This document shows positions 15,660 to 23,747 of a DNA stretch of 64,000 nucleotides, piece by piece. Source of the stretch: Pseudoxanthomonas kalamensis DSM 18571 (GTDB taxonomy: Bacteria; Pseudomonadota; Gammaproteobacteria; Xanthomonadales; Xanthomonadaceae); the NCBI RefSeq assembly GCF_010211745.1, contig NZ_PDWQ01000007.1, positions 1 through 64,000 on the forward strand. Direction: 5' to 3'. A model generated the notes under the pieces. That model had not been told where the DNA came from and made no database searches. It saw nothing but the letters and a program-made list of their open reading frames with translations. The position numbers were made by a program, and so were the translations under genes. Within the stretch, counting starts at the first letter, position 1. The number at the start of each line of letters is the position of its first letter.

Positions 15660-18479
15660 TCAGAACCCGTGGCGGTAACGCAGCGAAACCCCGCGCACGG
15701 CATCGCCGCCGCCGAAGCGTTGGTCGTAACCGAACGACAGCGACGAGGCCGGCGTCAGCCAGGCATCCAGCCCGAGACCAACGCGACCTCCGTACAGTGC
15801 CTGGTCGCCCTGCAACGGCGACCACGCTTCGACGCCGGTGAAGCTGGCCTGCCGCTGCACCGGATCGTCGCCGAACGACTGCAGCCATTCAGCATAGCCG
15901 CGCAACGACAAGCCGCGCCCGCCGACCTGACCCCAGTCGCGACGGGCGCGCAATCCGGCGACGGCACGGACGCTTTCCAGAGTGTCGGCATTCGCCCGCA
16001 GGCCGAAGCCGCCGGCGTCGGACTCGGCGAAACCGCCGCGGCCCATTTCCAGATAGCCCGCACCCAGATACGGCACCACGTGGCTGGCGCCATCGCCGAA
16101 GCGATAGCCGAACTCGAGGTCGGCACGGACAAAATCGCCGGCATATTCGCTGGCCACGCCTTCGCGTTCGTCGCCCAGCATCAATTCACGACGCAGCTGT
16201 CGCTCGTATCGGCCCAGTGACAACTGGCCGAGAACCTGCATCCGTCCGAACACCTTGCCCAGGTACATTTCCGCCTGGGTCTGGCGGTCGCGGCTGCGAC
16301 CGGCGCTGTCGTTGCGGTAGCCATCCAGCCGGTTCTCGCCAAAGGCCAGGCCGACGACGAACCCTTCGCCGAGTCGCTGGTCCTGGCCCAGCACCCAGCC
16401 ATTCATCTGGAAGCCCGCAACGCCCTGGCCGGGACCCCCCAGGTCGCGATACCAGGCGCCCTGCAGCAACGGCTGGCCAGCCAGCGCATCGAGGCGCGCG
16501 GACAGGGCCCGCCGCCGCGCCTCCAGCGCCTCCACTCCGGCCGCATCGGCGGCAGCGTGCAACTCGCCGGACAGGCTGCGCAACGACGCCAGCGCCTCGA
16601 CTTCGTTCGATGCCGTCTGGAAGCGGCCTGCCATCTCGAGGAACCCCGCATCGGCTACCTCGCCCCCCTGTTCCGCTGCATCGACGCGATCGAAGGCGGC
16701 TTCGATCCGGTCGGCGGCGGACTGCGAGGCGCGGCTGATGCCCTTCATCGCCTTGGCCGTCGCCGAAACATCCAGACGGCTGATGTCCAGCCAGGCGCTG
16801 CTGGCGTCGTAACCGGCCGTCGCCTCGAGGAATACGCCGGTGGCCGCACCGACGCTGTCGAACCGGCCGGTCAACCCTCCCTGCGCGACCAGTACCTCTT
16901 CGCGCGCCGTGGCCACGTAACCGTCCACCACACCGAGCACCTGCAGATCGCCGCCCTGCAGCGTCGCCGCGCCATCGATCTGCAGGCTGTTCGGCAGCAG
17001 CAATGCCAAACGCGCGTCGGCGCCTTGCAGGTAATCGCCGCCGATACGCATCGGGCCGCCACCGTCCAGCGCCAGCGTGCCCTGGTTGTCCACGTCCCCG
17101 CCCGTCGATCCATCGCCGGACAACGTGCCCGCAGCGCCAATGCGGATCGAGGAATTCTGCAGCGCTCCGCTCAACTGCAGCGTTCCATCCAGAACCTGGG
17201 TATCGCCGAGATAATCGCTACTGCCGCTCAGCACCAGAATCCCGCTGCCGCGCTTGATCAGGCCGCCATCGCCGGTGATGTCGTTGCCCCAGGTCGAAGT
17301 GATGGCGTCGAAATCGGCGGTCACGTCGCCCCAGTCGAAGCGCCCGGGGCCGTTGACTGCACGACCGACGTCTAGCGAGCCGTAGCCGAACACCGCATCC
17401 ACGCCCGGATCGCCAAGGTCGGTCGCCGTGCCCAGCAAAGTCTGCCGGACCAGATCGTTGTCGAAATAGGGAAAGGCCTCCCAGACCAGCGCAGCGGCGC
17501 CGGATACCAGCGGCGCGGCCAGCGAGGTGCCCGACCAGCGCCAGTATTCCGGAGCTGTCGGCGGATCGTCGGTGCCGGTGACCACCACGGTTCCGGGCGC
17601 GGCCAGGCAATAGTGCATGGCGATGCCGCAGGCGTTGGAATAACTGGCCAGCGCGTTCGGACTGTCCGCATCCAGCGCCACCACCGTCAGCCAGCCGCGC
17701 TCCAGATCGGCCGCCGGGCGGGTGCCTCCGGTTCCCGGCTGGCTGGGCAACGCCGCCATGTCGCTGGGATCGGCCCGCGATTCGTTGCCGGCCGCGAACA
17801 CCACCAGCCCGTCGTTGCCGACGATGAACGGCCGGTACTCGGCAGCGATCGGTGCGGTAGCCGCCGGGTTGGTCCAGTACAGCCCGCCCCAGGAGTTGTT
17901 CATGATGCGGACGCCACGATCGATCAGGTCCTGGTGGATCGGCGCCAGGCCGAGGGCGCCATCGACCTCGTTGCCTTCGCCGCTGCCGTCGTCTTCCGGC
18001 GGGTCGTCGCTGATGATCCGCGCCGACACGATTTCCGCGCCCGGCGCGATTCCGCCCGGCCATTGCCCGAAGGCGCTGCCGGCCGCCGCCTGGGCCACCG
18101 CCGTGCCGTGCTCGACCACGTCGTCAACCGACAGATCGTTGTCCTGGCCGTTGATGTAGGTCAGGTTGGCGACCACCCGGTCCGACAGCGCGGGATGGTC
18201 GCGGTTGACGCCGCTGTCGACGATGCCGATGCGTACCCCGGCACCGGTGAACCCAGCGTCGTGGGCCGCGTACGTATTCGTCCACTCCAGATGCTGGCTG
18301 TAGGCCGGGTTCGGTGCTTCCACCACCGGCGGTGTGGGTGGAGGGGTCGGCGGAGGCGCCGCAGGGGGCGGATCGGCGCGCACGGCTCCCCCGCCACCGC
18401 CACCACAGGCCATCAAGCTGAACAGGGGCAGCAACAGCGAAAACCGCACCAATGTGGCAACAAAGTGTCGTACCGCCAT
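15660..18479 (-). CDS. Lipoprotein subtilase autotransporter
   Basis: A 939-residue protein. A lipoprotein signal (lipobox LMAC, Cys25) is followed by a Gly/Pro-rich linker and an S8 subtilisin domain with catalytic Asp88 (IVDSGVNRDHP), His124 (EHGTAVA) and Ser319 (SGTSLAAP). Next come a passenger-associated beta-helix segment (LSGSSDYLGDTQVLDGTLQL), a helical stretch, and a C-terminal 12-strand autotransporter beta-domain ending in Phe (RYRHGF). Lipidated subtilase autotransporters such as SphB1 of Bordetella stay at the cell surface and process other surface proteins, so a maturation protease is a reasonable inference. The ATG at 18479 has GGAGG 8 bases upstream. The thiolase gene is divergent. 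Confidence 0.9.
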   Translation of the reverse strand: MAVRHFVATLVRFSLLLPLFSLMACGGGGGGAVRADPPPAAPPPTPPPTPPVVEAPNPAYSQHLEWTNTYAAHDAGFTGAGVRIGIVDSGVNRDHPALSDRVVANLTYINGQDNDLSVDDVVEHGTAVAQAAAGSAFGQWPGGIAPGAEIVSARIISDDPPEDDGSGEGNEVDGALGLAPIHQDLIDRGVRIMNNSWGGLYWTNPAATAPIAAEYRPFIVGNDGLVVFAAGNESRADPSDMAALPSQPGTGGTRPAADLERGWLTVVALDADSPNALASYSNACGIAMHYCLAAPGTVVVTGTDDPPTAPEYWRWSGTSLAAPLVSGAAALVWEAFPYFDNDLVRQTLLGTATDLGDPGVDAVFGYGSLDVGRAVNGPGRFDWGDVTADFDAITSTWGNDITGDGGLIKRGSGILVLSGSSDYLGDTQVLDGTLQLSGALQNSSIRIGAAGTLSGDGSTGGDVDNQGTLALDGGGPMRIGGDYLQGADARLALLLPNSLQIDGAATLQGGDLQVLGVVDGYVATAREEVLVAQGGLTGRFDSVGAATGVFLEATAGYDASSAWLDISRLDVSATAKAMKGISRASQSAADRIEAAFDRVDAAEQGGEVADAGFLEMAGRFQTASNEVEALASLRSLSGELHAAADAAGVEALEARRRALSARLDALAGQPLLQGAWYRDLGGPGQGVAGFQMNGWVLGQDQRLGEGFVVGLAFGENRLDGYRNDSAGRSRDRQTQAEMYLGKVFGRMQVLGQLSLGRYERQLRRELMLGDEREGVASEYAGDFVRADLEFGYRFGDGASHVVPYLGAGYLEMGRGGFAESDAGGFGLRANADTLESVRAVAGLRARRDWGQVGGRGLSLRGYAEWLQSFGDDPVQRQASFTGVEAWSPLQGDQALYGGRVGLGLDAWLTPASSLSFGYDQRFGGGDAVRGVSLRYRHGF

Positions 18480-18582
18480 TTCCCGATCCTCCCTAATTCG
18501 GCCCGGCTGCCGGTATACCACAACGCCTGCACTGGATTCGGCCGGGCAAGCGTGCCGCATCCGGCTTGCACCAACGTCCATG

Positions 18583-18611
18583 TTTACCGCCCCCGCCGCA
18601 GCCGCGATAAT
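18583..18611 (+). promoter_or_regulatory. Candidate promoter for the thiolase gene
   Basis: TTTACC at 18583-18588, a 17-bp spacer, then GATAAT at 18606-18611, 31 bases before the start codon. Confidence 0.45.
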
Positions 18612-18642
18612 CTGGAGTCTTACCCCCTGGAGGAGAGCCCCC

Positions 18643-19818
18643 ATGTCCGAGGTCGTCATCGTCGCCGCCAAGCGCACCCCCATCGGTTCGTTTCTCGGCC
18701 AGTTCACCGGCGTTCCCACCCCGACCCTGGGCGCCACCGCCATCGCCGCCGCGCTGGAACAGTCCGGCGTGCCTGCCGGCGACGTCTCCGAAGTCATCAT
18801 GGGCTGCGTGCTGCCGGCCAATCTGGGCCAGGCGCCCGCACGCCAGGCCTCGCTGGCGGCCGGCCTGCCGAAGTCGGCCGGCTGCACCACCATCAACAAG
18901 GTCTGCGGCTCGGGCATGAAGGCGATCATGCTGGGCCACGACCTGATCAAGGCCGGCTCGGTCAGTGTCGTCGTCGCCGGCGGCATGGAGTCGATGACCA
19001 ACGCGCCGCACATGATCCCCAACTCGCGCACCGGCAACCGCTACGGCAACTTCCAGGCGGTCGACCACATGTCCTGGGATGGCCTGACCAATCCCTACGA
19101 CGGCCAGGCCATGGGCGTGTTCGCCGAGGCCACCGTGGAGAAGTACGGCTTCAGCCGCGAGGACCAGGACGCCTTCGCCATCGAATCGGTCAAGCGCGCG
19201 CAGGCGGCGCAGGCCTCCGGCGCCTTCGACGGCGAGATCGCCCCGGTCAAGGTCGCCACCCGCAAGGGCGAAGTCGAATTCGCCAGCGACGAACAACCCG
19301 GCAAGTCGAACATCGACAAGATTCCGACCCTGCGCCCGGCGTTCAAGAAGGACGGCACCGTCACTGCGGCCAGTTCGTCCAGCATTTCCGATGGCGCCGC
19401 CGCCACCGTACTGATGAGTGCCGACGAAGCCGCCAGGCGCGGGCTGAAGCCGCTGGCGCGGATCGTCGGTCATGCCACTCATTCGCACGAACCGGAATGG
19501 TTCACCACTGCCCCGGTCAGCGCCATCGGCGCCCTGCTCAAGCAGGTCGGTTGGAGTGTCGACGAGGTCGACCTGTACGAAATCAACGAAGCCTTCGCCG
19601 TGGTCGCGATGGCCCCGATCAAGGAACTCGGCATCCCGCACGCCAAGGTCAACGTCAATGGCGGCGCCTGCGCCCTGGGCCACCCGATCGGCGCCAGCGG
19701 CGCCCGCCTGGTGGTGACCCTGCTCAACGCCATGGCCAAGCGCGGCGGCAAGCGCGGCATCGCCTCGCTGTGCATCGGCGGCGGCGAGGCCACCGCGATC
19801 GCGGTCGAACTGGCGTGA
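18643..19818 (+). CDS. Acetyl-CoA C-acetyltransferase (thiolase II)
   Basis: A 391-residue thiolase. Nucleophilic Cys88 lies in NKVCGSGMKA, the NEAFA segment (INEAFAVVAM) is present, the catalytic His lies in NGGACALGHPIGASGAR, and the second Cys (about 377) lies in SLCIGGGEA. It condenses two acetyl-CoA to acetoacetyl-CoA or runs in reverse. The short length and NEAFA motif fit biosynthetic/degradative AtoB/PhaA-type enzymes rather than long-chain FadA. The ATG has GGAGGAG upstream. It stands alone between the divergent autotransporter and a lipoprotein gene, so acetoacetyl-CoA cleavage at the end of leucine breakdown is possible but not shown by an operon. Confidence 0.92.
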   Translation: MSEVVIVAAKRTPIGSFLGQFTGVPTPTLGATAIAAALEQSGVPAGDVSEVIMGCVLPANLGQAPARQASLAAGLPKSAGCTTINKVCGSGMKAIMLGHDLIKAGSVSVVVAGGMESMTNAPHMIPNSRTGNRYGNFQAVDHMSWDGLTNPYDGQAMGVFAEATVEKYGFSREDQDAFAIESVKRAQAAQASGAFDGEIAPVKVATRKGEVEFASDEQPGKSNIDKIPTLRPAFKKDGTVTAASSSSISDGAAATVLMSADEAARRGLKPLARIVGHATHSHEPEWFTTAPVSAIGALLKQVGWSVDEVDLYEINEAFAVVAMAPIKELGIPHAKVNVNGGACALGHPIGASGARLVVTLLNAMAKRGGKRGIASLCIGGGEATAIAVELA

Positions 19819-19890
19819 ATGCCGGTTTCACATATCCTTGACGAAGCTAACCAGCGGGACGCTTGACAGCTTCTTTCGGCTTGCGATCAT

Positions 19891-19920
19891 GTCGACGACG
19901 CGCAAAAGCGCGTCGTCGAC
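19891..19920. repeat. Perfect 13-bp hairpin behind the thiolase gene
   Basis: GTCGACGACGCGC, an AAAA loop, then the exact complement. No T-tract follows on either strand, so it is not a standard intrinsic terminator. It lies in the 295-base gap 19819-20113, which otherwise holds only the promoter candidate below. Confidence 0.8.
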
Positions 19921-19952
19921 AACCCACCGGGAAAGCCGCCAGGGCCGATTTC

Positions 19953-19982
19953 TTGGCTGAACAGGCGTTTTCCACGTAATAT
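19953..19982 (+). promoter_or_regulatory. Candidate promoter for the alanine-rich lipoprotein gene
   Basis: TTGGCT at 19953-19958, an 18-bp spacer, then TAATAT at 19977-19982. It would give a 5' leader of about 125 bases. Confidence 0.45.
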
Positions 19983-20113
19983 GGAAGGTCGCTGGCGATT
20001 GTCGGCGGCCCTTCCAGGATCCACGGAGGGTGCTATGGGCGCCGCGGCGCCCGAGCCGTTACAGTTCCATCACGATTGAACCAGTTGTTGCTAACCACCC
20101 TTTGGAGAGAAAC

Positions 20114-20497
20114 ATGAAGACCAAGTTGCTGATCCTGCTGGCCGCCTCCGTGTTCGCGCTGGCCGCCTGCCAGAACACCGCCGAAGGCGTGCAGGAAGAC
20201 GCTGCCGCCGCCGCTGACGCTGCTGCCGACACCGCCGCCGACGCCGCCGACGCTGCTGCTGCTGCCGCCGACGCCGCTGCCGACACCGCCACCGACGCTG
20301 CCGCCGCCACCGGCGAAGCCATGAGCGATGCCGCCGATGCCACTGCCGATGCCGCCGACGCCGCTGCCGATGCTGCCGCCGACGCTGGCGAAGCCATGAG
20401 CGACGCCGCTGCCGACGCCGCCGACGCCGCCGTCGATGCGGTCAAGGACGCAGCCGACGAAGCCGCCGACAAGGTGAAGGACGCCGTGGATCAGTAA
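20114..20497 (+). CDS. Alanine/aspartate-rich repeat lipoprotein
   Basis: A 127-residue lipoprotein (lipobox LAAC, Cys about 19). Nearly all of the mature part is Ala, Asp and Thr in a loose 7- to 11-residue pattern (DAAADTAADA, GEAMSDAADATADAADAAAD, repeated), ending in KDAADEAADKVKDAVDQ. The pattern predicts one long amphipathic alanine-rich helix, like LEA-type or alanine-zipper envelope proteins. GEAMSDAA occurs twice, suggesting internal duplication. The start has GGAGAG upstream and a strong terminator follows. The function is unknown; envelope stress protection or spacing between outer membrane and murein is a guess. Confidence 0.8.
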   Translation: MKTKLLILLAASVFALAACQNTAEGVQEDAAAAADAAADTAADAADAAAAAADAAADTATDAAAATGEAMSDAADATADAADAAADAAADAGEAMSDAAADAADAAVDAVKDAADEAADKVKDAVDQ

Positions 20498-20524
20498 TCC
20501 ACGCGCTCCACAGCTGTACCCGAC

Positions 20525-20553
20525 AAGGCCCGCGCAAGCGGGCCTTGTTTTTG
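20525..20553 (+). terminator. Intrinsic terminator after the alanine-rich lipoprotein gene
   Basis: AAGGCCCGC, a GCAA loop, GCGGGCCTT, then GTTTTTG. A 9-bp stem followed by a T-tract. Confidence 0.85.
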
Positions 20554-20625
20554 CGTGGCGTTTTTGCAGCGACGACGCTTTCCATGCCGCAGGATCGCAG
20601 CGTCAGGCCGGCCCCACTGCCCCAC

Positions 20626-20862
20626 TCAATCCGAGCAGTTGTCGCAACCGCCGCAGCCGGACGCAGGGGCAACCGGAGGCGGCGCGATCCGGCGGCCGAC
20701 CGCATGCAACCAGGCCGGCCGGCCTTCGCGCAGCAGCGGCAGGGCCAGGGCGACCCGCGCCTTGCGCAACGCATTCGGGAATTGCTTCCTGGCCACCACC
20801 CACGCGCTGATCGCCACCGCGACGGCGATGATGGCGTATTGCAGGGGCAGCGGCAGTTGCAC
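20626..20862 (-). CDS. DUF6587-like small membrane protein with C-terminal cysteines
   Basis: A 78-residue protein. One membrane helix (about residues 8-24, YAIIAVAVAISAWVVA) is followed by a basic amphipathic stretch and a C-terminal Cys cluster, SGCGGCDNC. It starts with GTG 5 bases after the feoB stop codon and is thus the third gene of the feo operon. The arrangement (a small protein with a Cys cluster after feoB) recalls FeoC, but the fold is different: FeoC is a soluble winged helix. Iron or redox sensing through the Cys cluster is an inference. I believe this family typically follows feoB in Xanthomonas relatives. Confidence 0.7.
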   Translation of the reverse strand: MQLPLPLQYAIIAVAVAISAWVVARKQFPNALRKARVALALPLLREGRPAWLHAVGRRIAPPPVAPASGCGGCDNCSD

Positions 20863-20867
20863 GACGG

Positions 20868-22724
20868 TCAGCCCGCTCCCAGCAGTCGCGCCAGCTGGTA
20901 GGTCAGCAGCGATGCGGCATAGGCCAGCGCGAACAGGTACAGCGTGGCAAAGCCCATCTGCTTCCAGGAATTGGTTTCGCGCTTGATCGTGGCCAGGGTG
21001 GAGATGCACATCGGCGCGTAGATGTACCAGACCAGCAGCGACAGACCGGTGGCCAGCGACCAGCCATCGCCGATCAGCGGCGTCAACGCCTGCGTAGCGG
21101 CATCGTCGTCGACCGCCGACAGCGCGTAGACGGTCGCCAGCGAGGACACCGCCACCTCGCGCGCGGCCATGCCGGGGATCAGGGCGATGCAGATCTGCCA
21201 GTTGAAGCCCAGCGGGGCGAAGAACGCCGCCATCGCGTGGCCGATGCGGCCGGCGAAGCTGTAGTCGATCGCCGGACCGACCGCATCGGCCGGCGCCGCC
21301 GGGAACGACAGCAGGAACCACAGCAACACGGTCAGCGCCAGGATGATGCCGCCGACCCGCTTGAGGAAGATCATCGCCCGCTCCCACAGGCCGATCAGCA
21401 GGTCGCGCGGATTCGGCAGGCGGTACGACGGCAATTCCAGCAGCAACGCATGTTCGCCCTTGTCGCGACGCCATTTCTTCATCACCCAGGCGACCAGCAG
21501 TGCGCTGGCGATGGCGACCGCATACAACCCGAACAGCACCAGCCCCTGCTGGTTGAAGATGCCGATCCGCTTCTGCGGCACGAAGGCGCCGATCAGCAAT
21601 GCGTACACCGGCAGCCGCGCCGAACAGGTCATCAGCGGCGCCACCAGGATGGTCGCCAACCGGTCGCGCGGGTCCTGGATGCTGCGCGTGGCCATGATGC
21701 CGGGAATCGCGCAGGCGAAACTGGACAGCAGCGGGATGAACGAGCGTCCCGACAGACCGGCCGACGCCATCATCCGGTCGAGCAGGAACGCCGCACGCGG
21801 CAGATAACCGCTTTCTTCCAGCGCCAGAATGAAAGCGAACAGGATCAGGATCTGCGGCAGGAAGATCACCACGCCGCCGAGACCGGCGATGACGCCGTCG
21901 ACCAGCAGGCTCGACAGCGGCCCCTCGGGCAGGATCGCGGCGACGCTTTCGCCGAGCCAGCCAGTGCCGGCGTCGATGGCGTCCATCATCGGCGTCGCCC
22001 AGGCGTACACGGCCTGGAAGATCAGGAACATCACCACCGCCAGCGCCAGCAACCCGAACACCGGATGCAACAGCCAGCGGTCCAGCGCATCGTCGATCCG
22101 CGCGGTGCGTGCGGGCATCGCCACCGCCAGCGCCAGCAGGCGGCGGGTTTCGGCATGCAGGTCGGCGCCCTCACCCAGCGCGACTTGCGGCGGGCGCGGA
22201 TCGGCAGCAATGCGGTCGACCTGTTCAACCAGCGCTCGCGCGCCGTTGTGCTTCACCGCGACCGTCTCGACCACCGGCACGCCCAGTTCGCGTTGCAGCG
22301 CCTCCAGGTCAATGGCGATGCCGCGCCGGCGCGCGGCGTCCATCATGTTGACCGCCAGCACCATCGGCCGGCCCAGCTCGCGCACTTCCAGTGCAAAGCG
22401 CAGATGCAGGCGCAAGTTGGTGGCGTCGACCACGCAGACCAGCACGTCGGGCGCGGCCTCGCCGGGCAGGAAGCCGCGGCACATGTCGCGGGTGATCGCC
22501 TCGTCCAGGCTGGCCGCGTTCAGGCTGTAGGCGCCAGGCAGGTCCAGCAACGTGTACTGGCGCCCGTCGGCGCCGCGGAAGCGGCCTTCCTTGCGCTCCA
22601 CGGTCACGCCGGCGTAGTTGGCCACCTTCTGCCGGCTACCGGTCAGCTGGTTGAACAACGCGGTCTTGCCGCAATTGGGATTGCCAACCAGCGCCAGCCG
22701 CCGGATGTCCGCCATCGCGTTCAT
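20868..22724 (-). CDS. feoB: Ferrous iron transporter FeoB
   Basis: A 618-residue protein. It has an N-terminal G domain with G1 GNPNCGKT (about 15-22), switch region and DLPGAYSL, and an NMMD segment at the G4 position (NxxD form). A helical GDI domain is followed by a membrane domain with two Gate-type repeats (LPRAAFLLDRMMASAGLSGR, then SFIPLLSSFACAIPG). It imports Fe2+ across the inner membrane. The length is at the short end for FeoB (E. coli 773 residues), mainly because the C-terminal cytosolic extension is missing. It overlaps feoA by four bases and is followed at once by the DUF6587 gene. Fur control is suggested by the operator-like site upstream of feoA. Confidence 0.95.
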   Translation of the reverse strand: MNAMADIRRLALVGNPNCGKTALFNQLTGSRQKVANYAGVTVERKEGRFRGADGRQYTLLDLPGAYSLNAASLDEAITRDMCRGFLPGEAAPDVLVCVVDATNLRLHLRFALEVRELGRPMVLAVNMMDAARRRGIAIDLEALQRELGVPVVETVAVKHNGARALVEQVDRIAADPRPPQVALGEGADLHAETRRLLALAVAMPARTARIDDALDRWLLHPVFGLLALAVVMFLIFQAVYAWATPMMDAIDAGTGWLGESVAAILPEGPLSSLLVDGVIAGLGGVVIFLPQILILFAFILALEESGYLPRAAFLLDRMMASAGLSGRSFIPLLSSFACAIPGIMATRSIQDPRDRLATILVAPLMTCSARLPVYALLIGAFVPQKRIGIFNQQGLVLFGLYAVAIASALLVAWVMKKWRRDKGEHALLLELPSYRLPNPRDLLIGLWERAMIFLKRVGGIILALTVLLWFLLSFPAAPADAVGPAIDYSFAGRIGHAMAAFFAPLGFNWQICIALIPGMAAREVAVSSLATVYALSAVDDDAATQALTPLIGDGWSLATGLSLLVWYIYAPMCISTLATIKRETNSWKQMGFATLYLFALAYAASLLTYQLARLLGAG

Positions 22725-22975
22725 GCTGCCTCCTGGCCATTGCCGGCACGCAGGCGCACCCGCGCCGCTTCGGCCTTGCGCAGGGCGAACCGGGTGAAGC
22801 CGACCTGGACCAGCAGCGGATCGCCGCCGAACGGGCCGCCGGCCATCACCTGCACCGGCTCGCCGGCGACGAAACCCAGTTCGCGCAAGCGGCGTGCGAT
22901 GTGGTCGCCCGGCTGCATTTCCTGCACGCAGTCCACGATGCCGGTCGTACGGCGGGGCAAATCGTTCAAGGTCAC
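22721..22975 (-). CDS. feoA: FeoA, SH3-like partner of FeoB
   Basis: An 84-residue protein of the FeoA family (QPGDHIARRLRELGFVAGEP, later VQVGFTRFALRKAEAARVRL), with the SH3-like beta-barrel pattern. It binds or stimulates FeoB at the cytosolic face. The start is a GTG at 22975 with no strong Shine-Dalgarno; no in-frame ATG lies nearby. The stop overlaps the feoB start (ATGA). The Fur-box candidate lies about 20 bases upstream. Confidence 0.9.
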   Translation of the reverse strand: MTLNDLPRRTTGIVDCVQEMQPGDHIARRLRELGFVAGEPVQVMAGGPFGGDPLLVQVGFTRFALRKAEAARVRLRAGNGQEAA

Positions 22976-22993
22976 GGGTCGATACGGCTTAAA

Positions 22994-23008
22994 TGGGAAC
23001 TATTCTCA
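22994..23008. promoter_or_regulatory. Candidate Fur box upstream of feoA
   Basis: On the minus strand TGAGAATAGTTCCCA, a 7-1-7 inverted repeat (TGAGAAT / TGGGAAC half-sites). It is extended by flanking AAT/ATT and resembles the TGATAAT-n-ATTATCA Fur consensus. Its position just upstream of feoAB fits iron repression. Confidence 0.6.
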
Positions 23009-23173
23009 TTCTAGCATTTCCTGCCTTCCGCGCACGCCCTTCCGAAGCTCGCAAGACCCGCAGTCGAGGGCCGCTATCATTCACCGATGGGCACATGCCG
23101 AACCCCTTCCCGACCCGACCGGGTCCGGCGTGCAGCGACCCGATCGATTTCCCGACAAGCCCGAGAAGAGAAC

Positions 23174-23566
23174 ATGCTCGACCATATCGGCATCCCGGTT
23201 TCCGACTACGCCCGCAGCCTGGCGTTCTACACGCAGGCGCTGGCCCCGCTGGGCATCGGCCTGACGATGGAGGTCACCGCGGACATGACCGGCAGCAGCA
23301 ACGCCGCTGGATTCGGACGCGACGGCAAGCCGTTCTTCTGGTTCGGCGACGATGGCGCGCCTGCGCCCGGCCGGCATACCCATGTGGCCTTCGCGGTGGA
23401 CAGCCGCGCCGACGTGGACGCTTTCCACGCTGCCGCGCTGGCCGCCGGCGGGCGCGACAATGGCGCCCCCGGCCTGCGCCCGCACTACCACCCCGACTAT
23501 TACGGCGCCTTCGTGCTGGACCCGGACGGACACAACATCGAGGCGGTCTGCCATCGCCCGCAATAG
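23174..23566 (+). CDS. VOC (glyoxalase-like) family protein
   Basis: A 130-residue single vicinal-oxygen-chelate domain. It opens MLDHIGIPVSDYARSLAFYT, has HTHVAFAVDSRADVDAFHAA in the middle, and ends YYGAFVLDPDGHNIEAVCH. The His/His/Glu positions (H4, H about 75, E about 124) are those that bind metal in the family. It is close to the many glyoxalase or bleomycin-resistance-like proteins of unknown substrate. The ATG follows AGAAGAGAAC. It is not in an operon with the neighbours. A specific substrate cannot be given. Confidence 0.85.
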   Translation: MLDHIGIPVSDYARSLAFYTQALAPLGIGLTMEVTADMTGSSNAAGFGRDGKPFFWFGDDGAPAPGRHTHVAFAVDSRADVDAFHAAALAAGGRDNGAPGLRPHYHPDYYGAFVLDPDGHNIEAVCHRPQ

Positions 23567-23747
23567 GCACCGATTCCGGCAACGAGAACGACGATGCGGG
23601 ACGCGATCCGGTCCGCATTCGCCATACGGCCCCGTCCTGCGGCACACTCTGCCTGTCCTGCCCTCGCCCGGGCCTGCGTTCCAATAACGAGGCCCGAGGC
23701 TTGCGTGTTTCCCGAAATGAGCGATCTCTCATGGTTCACGCCATCGA

